Source: Isoetes taiwanensis (taxonomy: Eukaryota > Streptophyta > Lycopodiopsida > Isoetales > Isoetaceae). From it: a DNA stretch of 64,000 nt. Within the stretch, counting starts at the first letter, position 1, and each line of letters begins with the position of its first letter. The stretch spans positions 27,209,299 to 27,273,298 of the forward strand of contig JAJEKV010000002.1 of NCBI GenBank assembly GCA_021234155.1, in the 5' to 3' direction. The position numbers and the translations under genes are program-made. Under the pieces are notes generated by a model. That model had not been told where the DNA came from, did no database searches, and worked only from the letters and a program-made list of their open reading frames with translations. Positions 1 to 10,710 of this stretch are shown here, in pieces.

Positions 1-1532
1 GACGTATAATGCGCGCGGCGTGTAGCCAGGCGGGTAGCCCCTAGGGGGCAACTTGCAAGAAGTGTGCATTTATTAATGTGCACATTTAACCATGTGCAAA
101 GTGGGCCAAACCCAAGTGTGTAATTAATGTGCACATTTACCAATGTGCACATTTATTAAAGTGCACACCTTTCCATGTGGGCACATTTTGCCACCTAGCC
201 ATTAAAGGCAAGTGGGCCCATTCCCAATTATCCCACATGCCTAAAGGGGATAATTGGAAACCCTAGCCAACCCCTTGTCTATTTAAGAAGGGAAACCCTA
301 ACTTGCCCATTTTAGAGCTCTGTTTTGGCTGCCCCAGGGGTCAAAACCGCCTCCCAGACTCTGTCTGAGCGAATTGCCCCATTAGTTTCCCTTGATTCGA
401 GCAGTTTAGCAGGATGGTTGAGCTCAGGTCAGGAGGAGGAACTCAAGGATCAGGTATTTCGTCAATTTAATAGCCTAAACCATCTTCTAGTCATTAAATC
501 AGTAGGTTTAGCCTATTAAACTGCCCATAGCAGCCCTCTAGATCTCTAGATACCAGACTCTAACTAAAGAACCTAACTCTATGATATAGATTAGATCTTG
601 TTCTTTAGTTCTTCCGTGATGTATATGGATGATGTATCTCTATGAACTCCTTGTATTGGGAAGGGGGGTAGAGACCTAAAGCTTGGTAGTAGATGCTCCT
701 AGATTAGCCTCTCTAGCACACTATAGATTCGGCATGTGCATAAGAGCCATACCTGGTTGTGGGTGAAGGGGCCAGACTGGCTTATAAGGAGGTTCATGTT
801 CTGACTCTCGAACGATCCCTATGGTGTGTTAGTGCTACCGGGGATCATTGTGACTAGGTCTAATGGCTTACCACTGAGTGTGGGTAAGGCATGGGCTCGA
901 CACCCGTGAAGTGGTGTACACTTTCCATTGGGTTCAAGTCGAATAAGGGCAGTGGCCCTCTAGTCTCCTTGAGTCAGCATGTAGATCTCTGGAGGGAGAG
1001 ATCCCTACCTGCCCCATCGGAACTGGGGAGATGCAACCCAGGATGTAGCCCCTTCGGCTACGCATCCGGCTGGCTCTGATCAGTCCCAACACTTTTCAAC
1101 CTACTCGCAAAAGTGTGCACGTGAGGGGCGGATGGAGTGGACAACCCTATGCCATGTTCTTATGCCACCAAATCCATTGCCATGAATTCCATGCGCAATG
1201 AACTCGAGACCCAAGCCGTCGATCATCCCTTCGAAGTCCGAGCCTTGGGTAGGACCCCTATGTATGATGCTGATCGTTGTCTATGCAGATGTTGATGCCC
1301 CACCCTCCGAGGTGGGTATGTGTTTATGTTGTATACTGACATGTATGTTTACGCTTCCGCAGCTAGGTAGGCCCTGAGGGAGACGGGGTAAAATGACCCC
1401 TTCACTCTTCCCACCGACTCGTTACGAATGCGCATGATTGTGGAGGGCCTCAGATCGGTGTGGAGCTGGTATGGGGGATGAACTCCTGTTTGTATACGGT
1501 GGGTGCACCGTATATGAGTAGGGGACGTCACA
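1..1532 (+). mobile_element. Probable LTR of a Ty3-type retrotransposon (left end outside window)
   Basis: No protein is recognisable here. The left part has several copies of the motif ATGTGCACATTTA (about 71-165), as in LTR enhancer regions. A TATA-like TCTATTTAAG lies at 278-287, and a long GC-richer segment follows. The right edge reads GGGGACGTCACA (1521-1532), the kind of ...CGTCACA terminus often seen at plant Ty3/gypsy LTR ends. A small hairpin, TATACGGTG / CACCGTATA with a 4-base loop, sits at 1493-1514. No second LTR or internal domain is visible, so it could be a solo LTR or the 3' LTR of an element to the left. The call rests on terminus style and promoter-like architecture only. 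Confidence 0.4.
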
Positions 1533-1770
1533 GATGCCAAATGAAATGCTTGACTTCGCACCTTATTCCAAGTATCCGGATAAATAGCCAGAAGCACTTG
1601 CTGACTTGTCAATATCGCATGAAAAAGAGAAAGCAGCCAAGACCAAACAGAATGCAGAGTTCAAGTTATTTAGCAGTGGGACCATTATTGCCATCTTATG
1701 AGAATATCAGACAGAAGGTACCTAGAGTGGTTAGATAAACAGAAAACAACGTCAGTATTACAAGTGTCAT

Positions 1771-1872
1771 TTGAATCATGAGGCTGTTGCAGGATTTTTA
1801 AGCCATTGTGGTTGGAATCCAACGTTGGAAAGTATATGTGCGGATATGCCCATGGTTGGTTGCGTTGCGTTC
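1771..1872 (+). pseudogene. UDP-glycosyltransferase fragment (PSPG box only)
   Basis: A 34-codon stretch reads [15 protein letters not shown] followed by PTLESI and a PMVG motif. This is the core of the plant secondary product glycosyltransferase (PSPG) box, which binds the UDP-sugar donor in family 1 UGTs. Complete plant UGTs are about 450-500 residues with the PSPG box near residue 350. Here neither the acceptor-binding N-terminal half nor the segment after the box (W..ADQ..N) can be found. After about 1872 the frame continues into unrelated sequence. It is an orphan gene fragment, probably carried or left by transposition. The adjacent LTR-like end at 1532 fits that idea but does not prove it. 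Confidence 0.75.
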
Positions 1873-3208
1873 GCTCTGGAAGGGCGAGAAGGAGAGATTT
1901 GTTGGAATGGAAGAGAAGGGATAGAGGAGGCTTGGAGTACCCAGATTCGATTCCCCATCCCCAGTGGGGTTTTACTGCTTGTATATTTTTTGTGAATGTG
2001 TGTAAGAGATGCTTGTACAATATTGTAAATGTATTAAGAGGTCCTACCATAAAGATCATGTTGTGTTGCATGTTCAAATTTGTTAGGGCCCGAAGGGCCT
2101 AAAAATACACATTGCCTCATTTAATATAGTCTCTCTCATTGTTTCTAACATTTAGTATAGTTTGTATCGTTGTTTCTAATATGTAAAATTCCTTTCTAAG
2201 GGCTCGAAGGGCCCAATTTTTTTTTTAATATAGCAATCGACGCATAACTATCATTAACATTAATTAATACAAACCATTGCATCCAACACATTTAAATCAA
2301 CATCCCCCTGAAACCCCCTTTGGTTTGGGTGCATATTCGCACGGGGGGTTACGTAGGGCAGCGAGAGCCCCTAAAAACTTACACACATGTACAAAATTAA
2401 CACCATTAAGTACATTCCCTCAAACCTTATAGTATTTTGCAAACCTTGATATACAGTATACAAAAACTTATATAGACATACCCCACAGACGAGGATCGCT
2501 ATGTATGGTCCAGATCAAGGAATAAAGGGCAAATATACCCATCCGACAGCTCTCAATATGCACCCAAACCACAACAATAATTTTTTTTTTTTTTCCTATG
2601 CCATAAGAGGGTGCCAACCTACTCCCAAAAAACACCACAGATGCGAAGGAAAAAATCCATTCAATGCCCTTTTGTACTTGCTTGCTATCCCTGTACCCTC
2701 TTAATCAAATCCAACTACAAGACCAACAAAATCTGTCTAGTATGTAACCATCATCCAATTAAATTGGGATTATGTCAACTCCAAAATCACGCCAACCTGC
2801 TGTTGTCTTCTAGGGGGTTTTTGTTTTTTTTACTTCAAAAATAACATAAGGTTGCGATTCACGTGTGACGTTTCATATGCGAATTGAAATATGCAAAAAT
2901 GAAGAGCAAGTTGCTAACATAGATGAGACCAAAATTGAAGAGCATTTAGATGATAATATTAGGTTTGATAATAACAGATTGCATTATTTGCGAGGCAATT
3001 CCAGACTCGAAATTATCGATACATGGCACAAATATCATACAAAAATATCATATATTCCAATAAAACATTAAGGGATCAATCCATGTTTTTCCACGTATTT
3101 AACAAGGTGTGGTTCCATGTCAGCCGTTCTATCCAGTTCTGGGTATGAATCTAACACTTCACCCAATCACCATGCCCATAGCCAAATTATGCATAATAGA
3201 CACAAACT
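1873..3208. other. Intergenic, no gene recognised
   Basis: AT-rich sequence with short T runs (2218-2226, 2581-2594). The phrase 'gggc(c/t)cgaagggcc' occurs twice (about 2088-2100 and 2201-2213), suggesting decayed repeat material. Open frames at 2501-2704, 2611-2844 and 2865-3071 have no recognisable motif. Confidence 0.5.
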
Positions 3209-3707
3209 TCACGAGAAAATCATCATGCGTCGCAAAGTTTTTGGATCGTAAGATGGTGGATTCAGGGCCTGCGTTTGATTGTAGAAGCATTTGAGAGCAT
3301 CATCATCCACTATGATTATATCATCCTTATTCTCGATACCAAGTTCGTCCATCATGTTACTCAAGTGTTTGATGAAGATAGGCTTGCCTGTTGGATCCTT
3401 GGGATTAGTGAACTTCACACATTTGTTCTGATCCCAAAAGGTCAACCAATGTCTACGCATTTCCCCCAGTGCCTCCAAAGTATCCTTGATGTTCTTTAGT
3501 TCCATGGATGACCAAATACCAACTCGAAATAACCTGAATGCCTCATCTAGCATCTCCTTCAAGTGCGGCCGCGGATCTATCCACTTGGTGTTTGATTCTA
3601 CTGGTGTCTGATGAAACTGATCTCTAGCCACTTTATTTTTTGGAAAAGTCTTGCAAAGGACTCCGTTTAGGTCGAACACCACAACCTTCTTAGAAACGCA
3701 ATGCAAG
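3209..3707 (-). CDS. FCP1-homology (NIF/HAD-type) phosphatase-like protein, one exon
   Basis: The 165-residue frame contains the ordered motifs of the FCP1/NIF branch of the HAD superfamily: VVVFDLNGVLCKT (motif 1), WIDPRPHLKEML, FRVGIWSSM, WDQNKC, KPIFIKHL, then DIIIVDDDALKC near the C-terminus. Plant members of this group often have DLNG where classic phosphatases have DxDG. The second acidic residue is therefore missing, and catalysis is uncertain. The first codon in the open frame is TTG, not ATG. It lies directly after a good 3' splice site (GTTTCAG, exon from 3707), so this is most likely an internal or last exon whose upstream exons lie at higher coordinates or are lost. The frame ends with TGA at 3209. 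Known family members act on phosphoproteins; the substrate here is unknown. It is short for the family, so a retained fragment is possible. Confidence 0.7.
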
Positions 3708-3850
3708 CTGAAACATCAAACATGTATATGGTCAGCAAGATACGATAACACAAACAATATAAACGCGCCAAGCATGATTTGGGTTAGTCTTAACCAAATC
3801 GCGCTCGGCGTGATTTAGTTTGACAACGAAAAATAATCAAAGCACGTCTG

Positions 3851-3889
3851 GCGCGATTTAATTCAAAGGTAATACAAATTAAATCGCGC
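3851..3889. repeat. Foldback GCGCGATTTAAT
   Basis: Perfect 12-bp inverted arms (GCGCGATTTAAT at 3851-3862, its complement at 3878-3889) with a 15-base loop. Related AAATCGCG/GCGTGATTT phrases occur through 3775-3895, so this is a small decayed foldback element upstream of the minus-strand phosphatase exon. Confidence 0.6.
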
Positions 3890-3976
3890 GTGGCGCCAAG
3901 GCCATACCTATCATCTGGGTGTGTTGTAAAGTGTCACATGTCCGATAGGACGCTGCCTTGTGGCGTGACGTTAAAA

Positions 3977-4019
3977 TCTCTTCTTCTTCTTCTTCTTCTT
4001 CTTCTTCTTCTTCTTCTTC
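3977..4019 (+). repeat. (TTC)n microsatellite
   Basis: About 14 uninterrupted TTC/CTT triplets. It creates poly-Ser and poly-Arg artefact frames. Confidence 0.95.
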
Positions 4020-4204
4020 AGTTTCGCTGCCGTCGTCGACTTTAATCCTTCTCAATCAAACGTCCTTCTTCCATGTTCTTAACATTCCCACAAAGATTAA
4101 TGAACCATTTGAATCCGGATTTGCCTTTTCTTGTGAGCAGTTCCCATCTGATGTGTCGTGGCCAATATATCGCAGATGTTTTCAAAATGTTAGAAACATG
4201 TATT

Positions 4205-4440
4205 ACTTTATTTTTAGCTACACTTTTTTCTAAGTAACGTTTATAACTCACAATGGTCCGTCAGGCAACAAAATCCCCCATTTTTTACTTAAACGTTTTC
4301 TCCAAAAAAAAACTTGTGAAAGCATGTGTTGTGATTCTTAGACTTTTTTCAAAACATCTATTGGCCTTAAAAAAAGTAGAAATCTTAAAATAAAAACGTG
4401 TGTCCTCTTTGTTTTAGCTACACCTGTTTTTCAGTATACA
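4205..4440. repeat. Dispersed repeat flank (three copies of a TTTTAGCTACACC motif)
   Basis: The segment 4205-4330 (TTTTTAGCTACAC... TATAACTCACAA...) is repeated at 5613-5735 with moderate divergence, and a shorter version starts near 4405. The repeats lie on both sides of the inverted-repeat element at 4441-5600, as if that element had inserted into or mobilised an older repeat. Confidence 0.55.
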
Positions 4441-5600
4441 GGAATGTCCGCGTGGAGGGGATTCCGGCCTAGAAAATTGGCCGACGCGCGGATGCGCGGA
4501 GGCCAATTTTTCTGCCTAAATCCCCAACCACGGACATTGATGTAACGTAAAAATACGGGTGGGCCACTTTCTGCTACTGTTCATTCATTCTCTCTCTCTC
4601 TTCCGGCGGAGCTTCAGCTATGGCGTCGCCGTGGCGCCACAGAGCTTGGCTAGGGTGATCGGCCTATTTCTTACGTCCTCTGGAGCGGCTTGGCTGTGGC
4701 ATTCTGGCGATTTAGTTTTCAAGTGGAGCGCCACTCTTTTTCGTGGGTTTTTGAGCATTTTAAGTTGATAACACTGTTCTTGAGTTTCTTGGAGCTTTCT
4801 AGGTGCAACGCCTCTGATTTTTCATGTTTTTATGGCAAGTAGTCGATTTTTTATGCTTTCTTTCTATTCTTGCCTCTATTGTTTTGATTTTTGACATAAC
4901 AGGATTTCTAGAGTGCTAGGACGACTTTCTTGGTGCTGTGGATGAGTTCTTGGAGCTATAGTTTATGGGTATGGACGAGTTTCTTGGAGCAAAGCAAGCT
5001 TATGGTATGGCGGCCAGGTCTCTTGAATGCAAGCTTATGACATATGGCACATGCGGCTGCGGCAGTTCTTTTTGATATCTCAACTTCGAGCTCTGTTTCT
5101 TGGAATTTTGGACTGTTTCTTGGAATATGAAAAATATCAGTTTCAAGCTCTATTTCTTGGAATATGATATCTCTGTTTCGAGCTCTGTTTCTTGGAATAT
5201 GAAAAATATCAGGGATTTTTGGACTTCTGAAGCTTGGATAAGAAAGCAGAAAGGATCTCTCTTATGATTCTATGTAATTTTCTGATAGCTTTATGAATGC
5301 AAAAGTGTTATAATTTTATAATGTAATTTTCTGATAGTTTTATGAATGCAAAAGTGTTATGATTTTATCAATCTCTCTGTGTGAATGAATCTCTCTTTGT
5401 GAATCTATCCATGAGTTTGATGAATATCTGTTAATGGAGAATTAACAGCAGAAATACACGCTTAAAAAAAATGCTTCAGAACGAGTGATTCCTGAAAATC
5501 TGAAAATTTGAGTTTAAGAATCAGTGGAGAATGTCTGCCACGTGGCAGACATACATAGACGGATAGGGCAGAAAGTGGCCCACCCTATTTTTACGTAATT
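4441..5600. mobile_element. Candidate non-autonomous element with inverted ends
   Basis: A 29-30 bp inverted pair lies at 4545-4574 (ACGTAAAAATACGGGTGGG...) and 5568-5596, differing by a single-base indel. Outside the left arm, 4441-4541 is itself an imperfect foldback (GGAATGTCCG... against ...CGGACATT). Just inside the right arm is a perfect 22-bp palindrome centred on CCACGTGG (5531-5552). There is no transposase; the frame at 4559-4768 has no recognisable motif. MITE/foldback-like structure; superfamily not assignable and no clear target duplication. Confidence 0.45.
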
Positions 5601-5942
5601 TTATAAGCCTCTTTATTTTTAGCTACACCCGTTTCTAAGTGATTTTTATAACTCACAACTGTTCTTCCAGGCACAAAAATCCCAGATTTTTTAATTGGAA
5701 CTTTTTCCAAAAAAGCTTGTGAAAAGCTTTTGGAAACGCCAAGTAAGTGGGTTCAGATTCCTGCCTGGTCAAGATCATTCTTATCAAGAATAAAAACTCC
5801 TTCAAGATCATTCTTATCAAGAATAAAAACTTGCTGCACAAAAACCTGCAGAATAAGTGACTCCTTACTTTGACGTAGTAGAACGGAAAGGGGTCAAGCA
5901 TTATGGCCATCCCCTGACCTGCAGAATCCGGTTGCGCCTCAA

Positions 5943-6068
5943 AAGCTAAGAGCAATTCTACCCTTAGAAACAATTCTACCCTTAGAAGCTAAAAGCTAAG
6001 AGCAATTCTACCCTTAGAAACAATTCTACCCTTAGAAGCTAAAAGCTAAGAGCAATTCTACCCTTAGA
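5943..6068 (+). repeat. 50-bp tandem repeat, about 2.5 copies
   Basis: The unit contains AGCAATTCTACCCTTAGA twice in related form; copies are nearly identical, implying recent duplication. Confidence 0.9.
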
Positions 6069-6113
6069 ATTGATCTGGAGGTTTTACCTAGGGTTATTGA
6101 GCTTTTACCGAGC

Positions 6114-6207
6114 ATTCTACCTGTTTCGTTGCAATTCCGGCATGGTGCCTGTGCTTGGGCATTCTACCTGTTTCGTTGCAATTCCAGCATGGTGCCTGTG
6201 CTTGGGC
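6114..6207 (+). repeat. 47-bp tandem duplication
   Basis: Two copies (6114-6160, 6161-6207) beginning ATTCTACCTGTTTCG and ending GTGCTTGGGC, with one visible substitution. A partial inverted copy (CCCGAATTGCAACTGAA) follows at about 6220-6237. Confidence 0.9.
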
Positions 6208-6713
6208 ACATCTTCCATGCCCGAATTGCAACTGAACAGAAATTCTTGTATTCATCACTCTAAAGTCCAAAACATTTTATTCTCCATGAGCTCTGTTCCA
6301 TCCTCTAAAAGATAATCTGTTCCTTACCTTTCGTTTTTTTCCACATGTGATATGCGTCTCAATCGTGGACAAATACTCAACGGGCAGGGTTTGGATTATT
6401 ATCACACCACAAACACATGACGAAGAATTTGACAAAGCTAGCATTTATAGATGAATGAAACAGCGGCATATAACATTGCAGATATAGTTAGCTTCAAAAT
6501 CAAAGCTTTGTATTGCAAAAATCTTTCTACAAAATGAAAGCTTTGTAATGCGAAAAGCTTTCTAAAAAGGATGAATCGTATTCCTCACAATGGAAGACAT
6601 TTCATTGCCATATGATGCCAAAAAGAAACAGAGATGGACAAAAAATGCATCTTCCCAAGATTTCCAAAAAAACTCCAAACTGTGCATCAAATTCCGCTGG
6701 AAGAAGAAAATTT

Positions 6714-6929
6714 TCAGTAAGTTTTGTAAGGATCGGCAGTAAGAAGCTGTCTGGTAAGAGCGCCAAGCTGTTCCCCCAAATCCACAACCTGCTGCTGCTC
6801 TGCGAAAGACAAATCGTCGATTTCCATGCCTAAACGGGCGGATAAAGGCCGGGCACCATGAGCGACCATAATGAATCCAAGAAACAGAGCGAGAAACAAA
6901 GCAGAGGAGAGAAACCGAAGGGAAGCCAT
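6714..6929 (-). CDS. Small secreted peptide precursor candidate (71 aa)
   Basis: ATG-initiated 71-codon frame. It begins with a clear signal peptide: MASLRF, a hydrophobic core (SSALFLALFLGF) and a small-residue cleavage region, VAHGA, followed by RPLSARLG. The predicted mature part is about 45 residues, Cys-free and Gln/Leu-rich (SFAEQQQVVDLGEQL), ending DPYKTY. I do not recognise a known plant peptide-hormone motif (PSK, CLE, CEP, RALF). The gene sits alone. A TATA-like CTTATAAGCG lies about 125 bases upstream of the start (7051-7060, minus strand) with a pyrimidine-rich leader. Transcription is plausible but unproven; it could also be a random frame with a hydrophobic start. The upstream elements and the start context favour a real gene. 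Confidence 0.5.
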   Translation of the reverse strand: MASLRFLSSALFLALFLGFIMVAHGARPLSARLGMEIDDLSFAEQQQVVDLGEQLGALTRQLLTADPYKTY

Positions 6930-7048
6930 TTTTCTTGATAAAGAAGAAAGATCTGCCGGAGCTGGGGAAAGAATGTGCGCTTAAGAGATGCAAAGTAGAA
7001 TGGAAGGCAAAGAACTTACCGTAGTAGATGGCCGAAGAAAGAAAGAGA

Positions 7049-7062
7049 GGGCGCTTATAAGG
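7049..7062 (-). promoter_or_regulatory. TATA-box candidate for the secreted-peptide gene
   Basis: CCCTTATAAGCGCC on the minus strand, followed by a CT-rich leader. GGTAAGTT (about 7013-7020) and CCCCAG (6962-6967) resemble splice sites, but the implied intron would be only 58 bases with a tiny first exon, so an unspliced leader is more likely. Confidence 0.4.
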
Positions 7063-7368
7063 GCAAGAAGAAGGCGCCCGGAAGACGGAAGAAGCCGTGT
7101 TCTTGGATGTCCGAACGCGTTGTAAAGACGCGCTTGTCTGAATCGCGGCCGTTGGTTGTCAGTTCACGTGCCTCGTGTGTACCACAAAAGAAAAAGTAGG
7201 TTATTGTCTTCTATTCTTCTAGTAGTTTTAATTACGTTTCACATTTCATTTGCCACTTGTTGCACACTTGTGCCTCGTATATGTCAACAAACATCAACAT
7301 TGCCTGCCCCATTTTAGTCCATACATTCTTCATATACTTAGCTTTGGTCTCCGTGGACGATAAAAGTA

Positions 7369-7396
7369 CCTTCCTTCCTTCCTTCCTTCCTTCCTT
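7369..7396 (+). repeat. (TTCC)n microsatellite
   Basis: Seven consecutive CTTC/TTCC units. Confidence 0.95.
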
Positions 7397-7441
7397 ACCT
7401 ATTGACATCTAGCATCTAATATCAATGCAATACATATAAGA

Positions 7442-7512
7442 GAAAGACCTTTTACTTGCAATTCTGGGCTTCCAGCCCAGTCCAGCCCAGAATTGCAAGT
7501 AAAAGGTCTTTC
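7442..7512. repeat. Perfect 29-bp hairpin
   Basis: Arms 7442-7470 (GAAAGACCTTTTACTTGC...) and 7484-7512 are exact reverse complements with a 13-base loop. A transcript would fold into a long perfect stem, suiting either a recent foldback element or a small-RNA source. Confidence 0.9.
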
Positions 7513-7782
7513 ACTCAACGTGAAGGCAGATTAGAAGAAATTTAGGTAAAAAAAGGAGAATCATGAGTAAGAAAAGCAGAATTGCAAGTGAAATACAGCA
7601 GAATCGCGGGTGAAACCCAGAATCGCAGGGTAAGAATCGCAGAACAGCAGGTAAAATACAGAGAGGAGACTTTTGCCCCCGTTCAACAAATTTAATCAAC
7701 ATTATGTAAAAGAAATGTTGCCATGTGGCGCAACATGGTTGGCTCTGTGGCCTGAATTTCTTCTACCCTGCCTTTACGTGAT

Positions 7783-7866
7783 GTGGAACGGGAAGGGGTC
7801 AGGCTCCCAGATTTTGCAGGTCAGGTCAGGGGGCTGGCAAGAATGCCTGACCCCTTCCCGTTCCAC
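7783..7866. repeat. Inverted repeat, 22-bp perfect arms
   Basis: GTGGAACGGGAAGGGGTCAG... at 7783-7804 is the exact complement of 7845-7866. A related phrase (GAACGGAAAGGGGTCA) occurs at 5881-5896. The phrase AAGTGGGT...CTGCC near 5742 is mirrored by GGCAGACCCACTT near 7955. Together these suggest that 5.7-8.0 kb is one nested foldback-type element with the peptide gene inside it. Confidence 0.8.
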
Positions 7867-7979
7867 GACATCAAGGCAAGATGTTAACCAGATTCTACAG
7901 TTTTTTCATAGTTATTTGCCTTTCTTGATTAGAATGGATGCAGAAACTGCCGGAAGGCAGACCCACTTGCCTTGACTGA

Positions 7980-9470
7980 CTATCAAAACACAACATCTAG
8001 CCTCCCACTACGTTTCCAAGCTCCCGCATGAAGCAGTCTCTCCTCGTAAAAGCGCCTTGTTCAACGAAATCGAGGAAGTGCCTTGCATCATTAGAGAAAA
8101 TATGGGGTCAAAAAAGGGCCCATTATGGATACTCAAAAATTCCACATCAGATTTTTTCTTTAGCCAATAGGAGTCCATGCCCTTTGTTTCTAATGTATAA
8201 TACGTGGCAAAGGGTATTCTAACTTATATGAGTTTATCTCCACATGGCCATTTATTGTGTAATTTTTTCGCTATTGGACCACAAATCCATAAGCAATTTA
8301 TAAGCACCTACTCCAAAATATGTGCCCTCTTTTACCTCGAAACAAGGGCCATTCAAATTTGTTTCCCTTGAATCGATTTGGTGTAAGGTTTACGCTACGA
8401 ATTTGCTCCTCTCAATCGATCTGTCTGGGCTATTGCGGTTTCATTTCTCTCAATCAATCTGGTATTGGGTATTGGCAATCCTCTGGGTTTCTACTTCTGT
8501 GCATTGTTCTCTTACCTTCTTTTGTTTGCAGATCATGTCGAATATCAGATCTGAGACAAAGACAGTGATTTTAAGAAATGCAAAAGACTCAAATGAGGTA
8601 TAGATAGACTTAGTAGTTTCTGTTGATTCATGAGTCACAATGCAACCCAAATCTTCTGAAAGGTATGGGGTCCCAAGGTCCAAGTTAAATGATGTCGAAG
8701 CTCATTGGAAGGCTCATGTTAAGAAGTTTATATACGGGGCTGGTGGAAATACAGTAATGGAGATCCTAGTAGAGCATGTTTATGATGCTCAAGCTATTGC
8801 AAAAGAGTCAATTTCTAAAAGATCTCTATATTCTCTTGAAGCAAATTCTTTATGCTCTTTTGATTTGTTGAGACATTTTCTGCCAAAAGCTTAACAAGCG
8901 TGCTTCAAGCTTATAATTTCAGAATAGGGAATTTATTGTTTGAAGATTATTCAATGTCCGACTTGCATGCAAAAGGCATTTGGTTTATAAATACCACTAG
9001 AAAATTGCCCATCTTCGATGGGCTTTCGATGTGATTATATATGAAGACTGGGACACTAACGTGTTGTTTATGAATAAGTGATGTTAAATTGAAAATTTTT
9101 GGGGTTATATCTATTAGATTTTTTATGTGTATATTTATGAATAGGAAATTGAATAATAATTGTTGATATGCAATTTATTGTTTTTAATGTATGGTAAGAC
9201 GTGGTTGTGTAGTTTTCGTGTTGGATTTTTGTGTCTTCTCCTTTAAAAACCTAGTCTGAGTAGTGCCTTCATCTTTAGCTTTGTTTTTGTCCATGCATGT
9301 CTTTGTTGCAAAACTCCTCCTTGTTTGTAAAAATATAAAACGCCTTCTTTTCCAAATCAGGCTTTTGTTTTCCATACAGATTGACGTTGTTAATGAATAT
9401 TTGATGATGTTTCTCTTACATATGTAAAGAAATCCTAACTTAGTTAAAATTTGAAATTTAGTCTCTCGTG
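7980..9470. other. Intergenic, no gene recognised
   Basis: A TATA-like region and an 84-codon ATG frame at 8640-8894 (beginning MQPKSSERYG) are present, but I recognise no domain. The rest is AT-rich and shows nothing supportable. Confidence 0.4.
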
Positions 9471-9472
9471 GA

Positions 9473-10710
9473 GCGAGGGCAATACGTTCTCTTCTGCAAG
9501 AGAAAAACCCCCAATCTCTTTTGTACTAATCATGGAAACCTAATACCGAAATACCATAGATGTGCAGAATTTGGTCAGCAAACCTGTGAATCATGTTGAG
9601 GCCTATATACTTACGTCAAATTGTACAATGATTGGGCAGAGTATATCTAGTATACAATCTCACCATAGTCTCCGTCTCTACGGTGACTCAATTCCCAAAC
9701 GTATAGAAAGATGTATCTCATCCAACAATAAAACAAAATAGAGAAATACCATTCTTACATACTATTACAACTGGAACCAATTTTAATCTTGTGTGTGCAT
9801 GGTGGAAAGCTACTACTGGAATACCATTTGGGCAGCTCACATATGAATCATGCTGAAGCCTACATACTTATGTCAAATTATAATGATTGAGCGGAGATGG
9901 ACCATAACAACGGATCAAGTGATTTTGAGATGCCTTTCTATTTGATGAAGGCTTCAACCAATTTAAGTTTTTAAGTTGAGGAAGCGTTTAGTAAAGATAT
10001 GTCAGAAAGGCGACAACTTGCTATAGATCTTCATGCAACTTATTTTGAGGCACTCGAAAATAGGAACGTAGAGAAAAATAAGAGCATTTCCGAAACCTAA
10101 AGATAAATGTGCAATAGACCTGGGTTTTTCTTCAAAGAGCATGTCCTTTTCTGCATATGCCATAATTACAAACAAAACACATGGAAAATGGTACTACTGT
10201 CGTTGTATTCCTTCCAGTGTAACTATCTTCTTGAAACTATATGTAGTATACAATCTGACTACAGTCTCCATCTCCACAGTGTCTCAATTTCCAAGTGTAT
10301 AGAAAGATGTAGCTCATCCAATAATAGAAGAAAATAGAGAAAGGGCATGCTTACATACTGTTAGAACCGGAACCGGCCCTAAATTTATTCGAATCTTGTG
10401 CAATTTTTTGGATGCTTGGGCATCTTCTATACTTCCACGATTGACATACTCAATAATGAGACTTCTTTAGCCAAGCCTACACTCAAAGGTAGCGATTTGC
10501 TCATTAAGTGTTATGAAAGGTTATGATGGAGCAAGGGCAAAATGTTCTCTTCTGCAAGGGCAAAACCCCCAATCTCTTTTCTATTTAGCATCGGCCATGG
10601 TGGAGAATATCATAGATGTGCAGAATTTGGGCAGTATGCTATTATAGTGATTAGGCGGAGATAGACCATGACAACAGATCAAGTCATTTTGAGATGTCTT
10701 TTTGTCCTGT
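9473..10710 (+). repeat. Degenerate local duplications
   Basis: Several segments occur twice in shuffled order. 9473-9526 (GAGCGAGGGCAATACGTTCT...) matches 10532-10590. 9590-9640 matches 9845-9895. 9648-9780 (AGTATACAATCT...) matches 10235-10370. 9885-9945 matches 10655-10710. No coding capacity is recognised. This is probably an old transposon rearranged by duplication. Confidence 0.7.

Noticed and set aside
6962-7019. 5' UTR intron in the secreted-peptide gene
   Set aside because: The splice-like signals would define a 58-base intron with an exon of only a few bases downstream of the TATA box.
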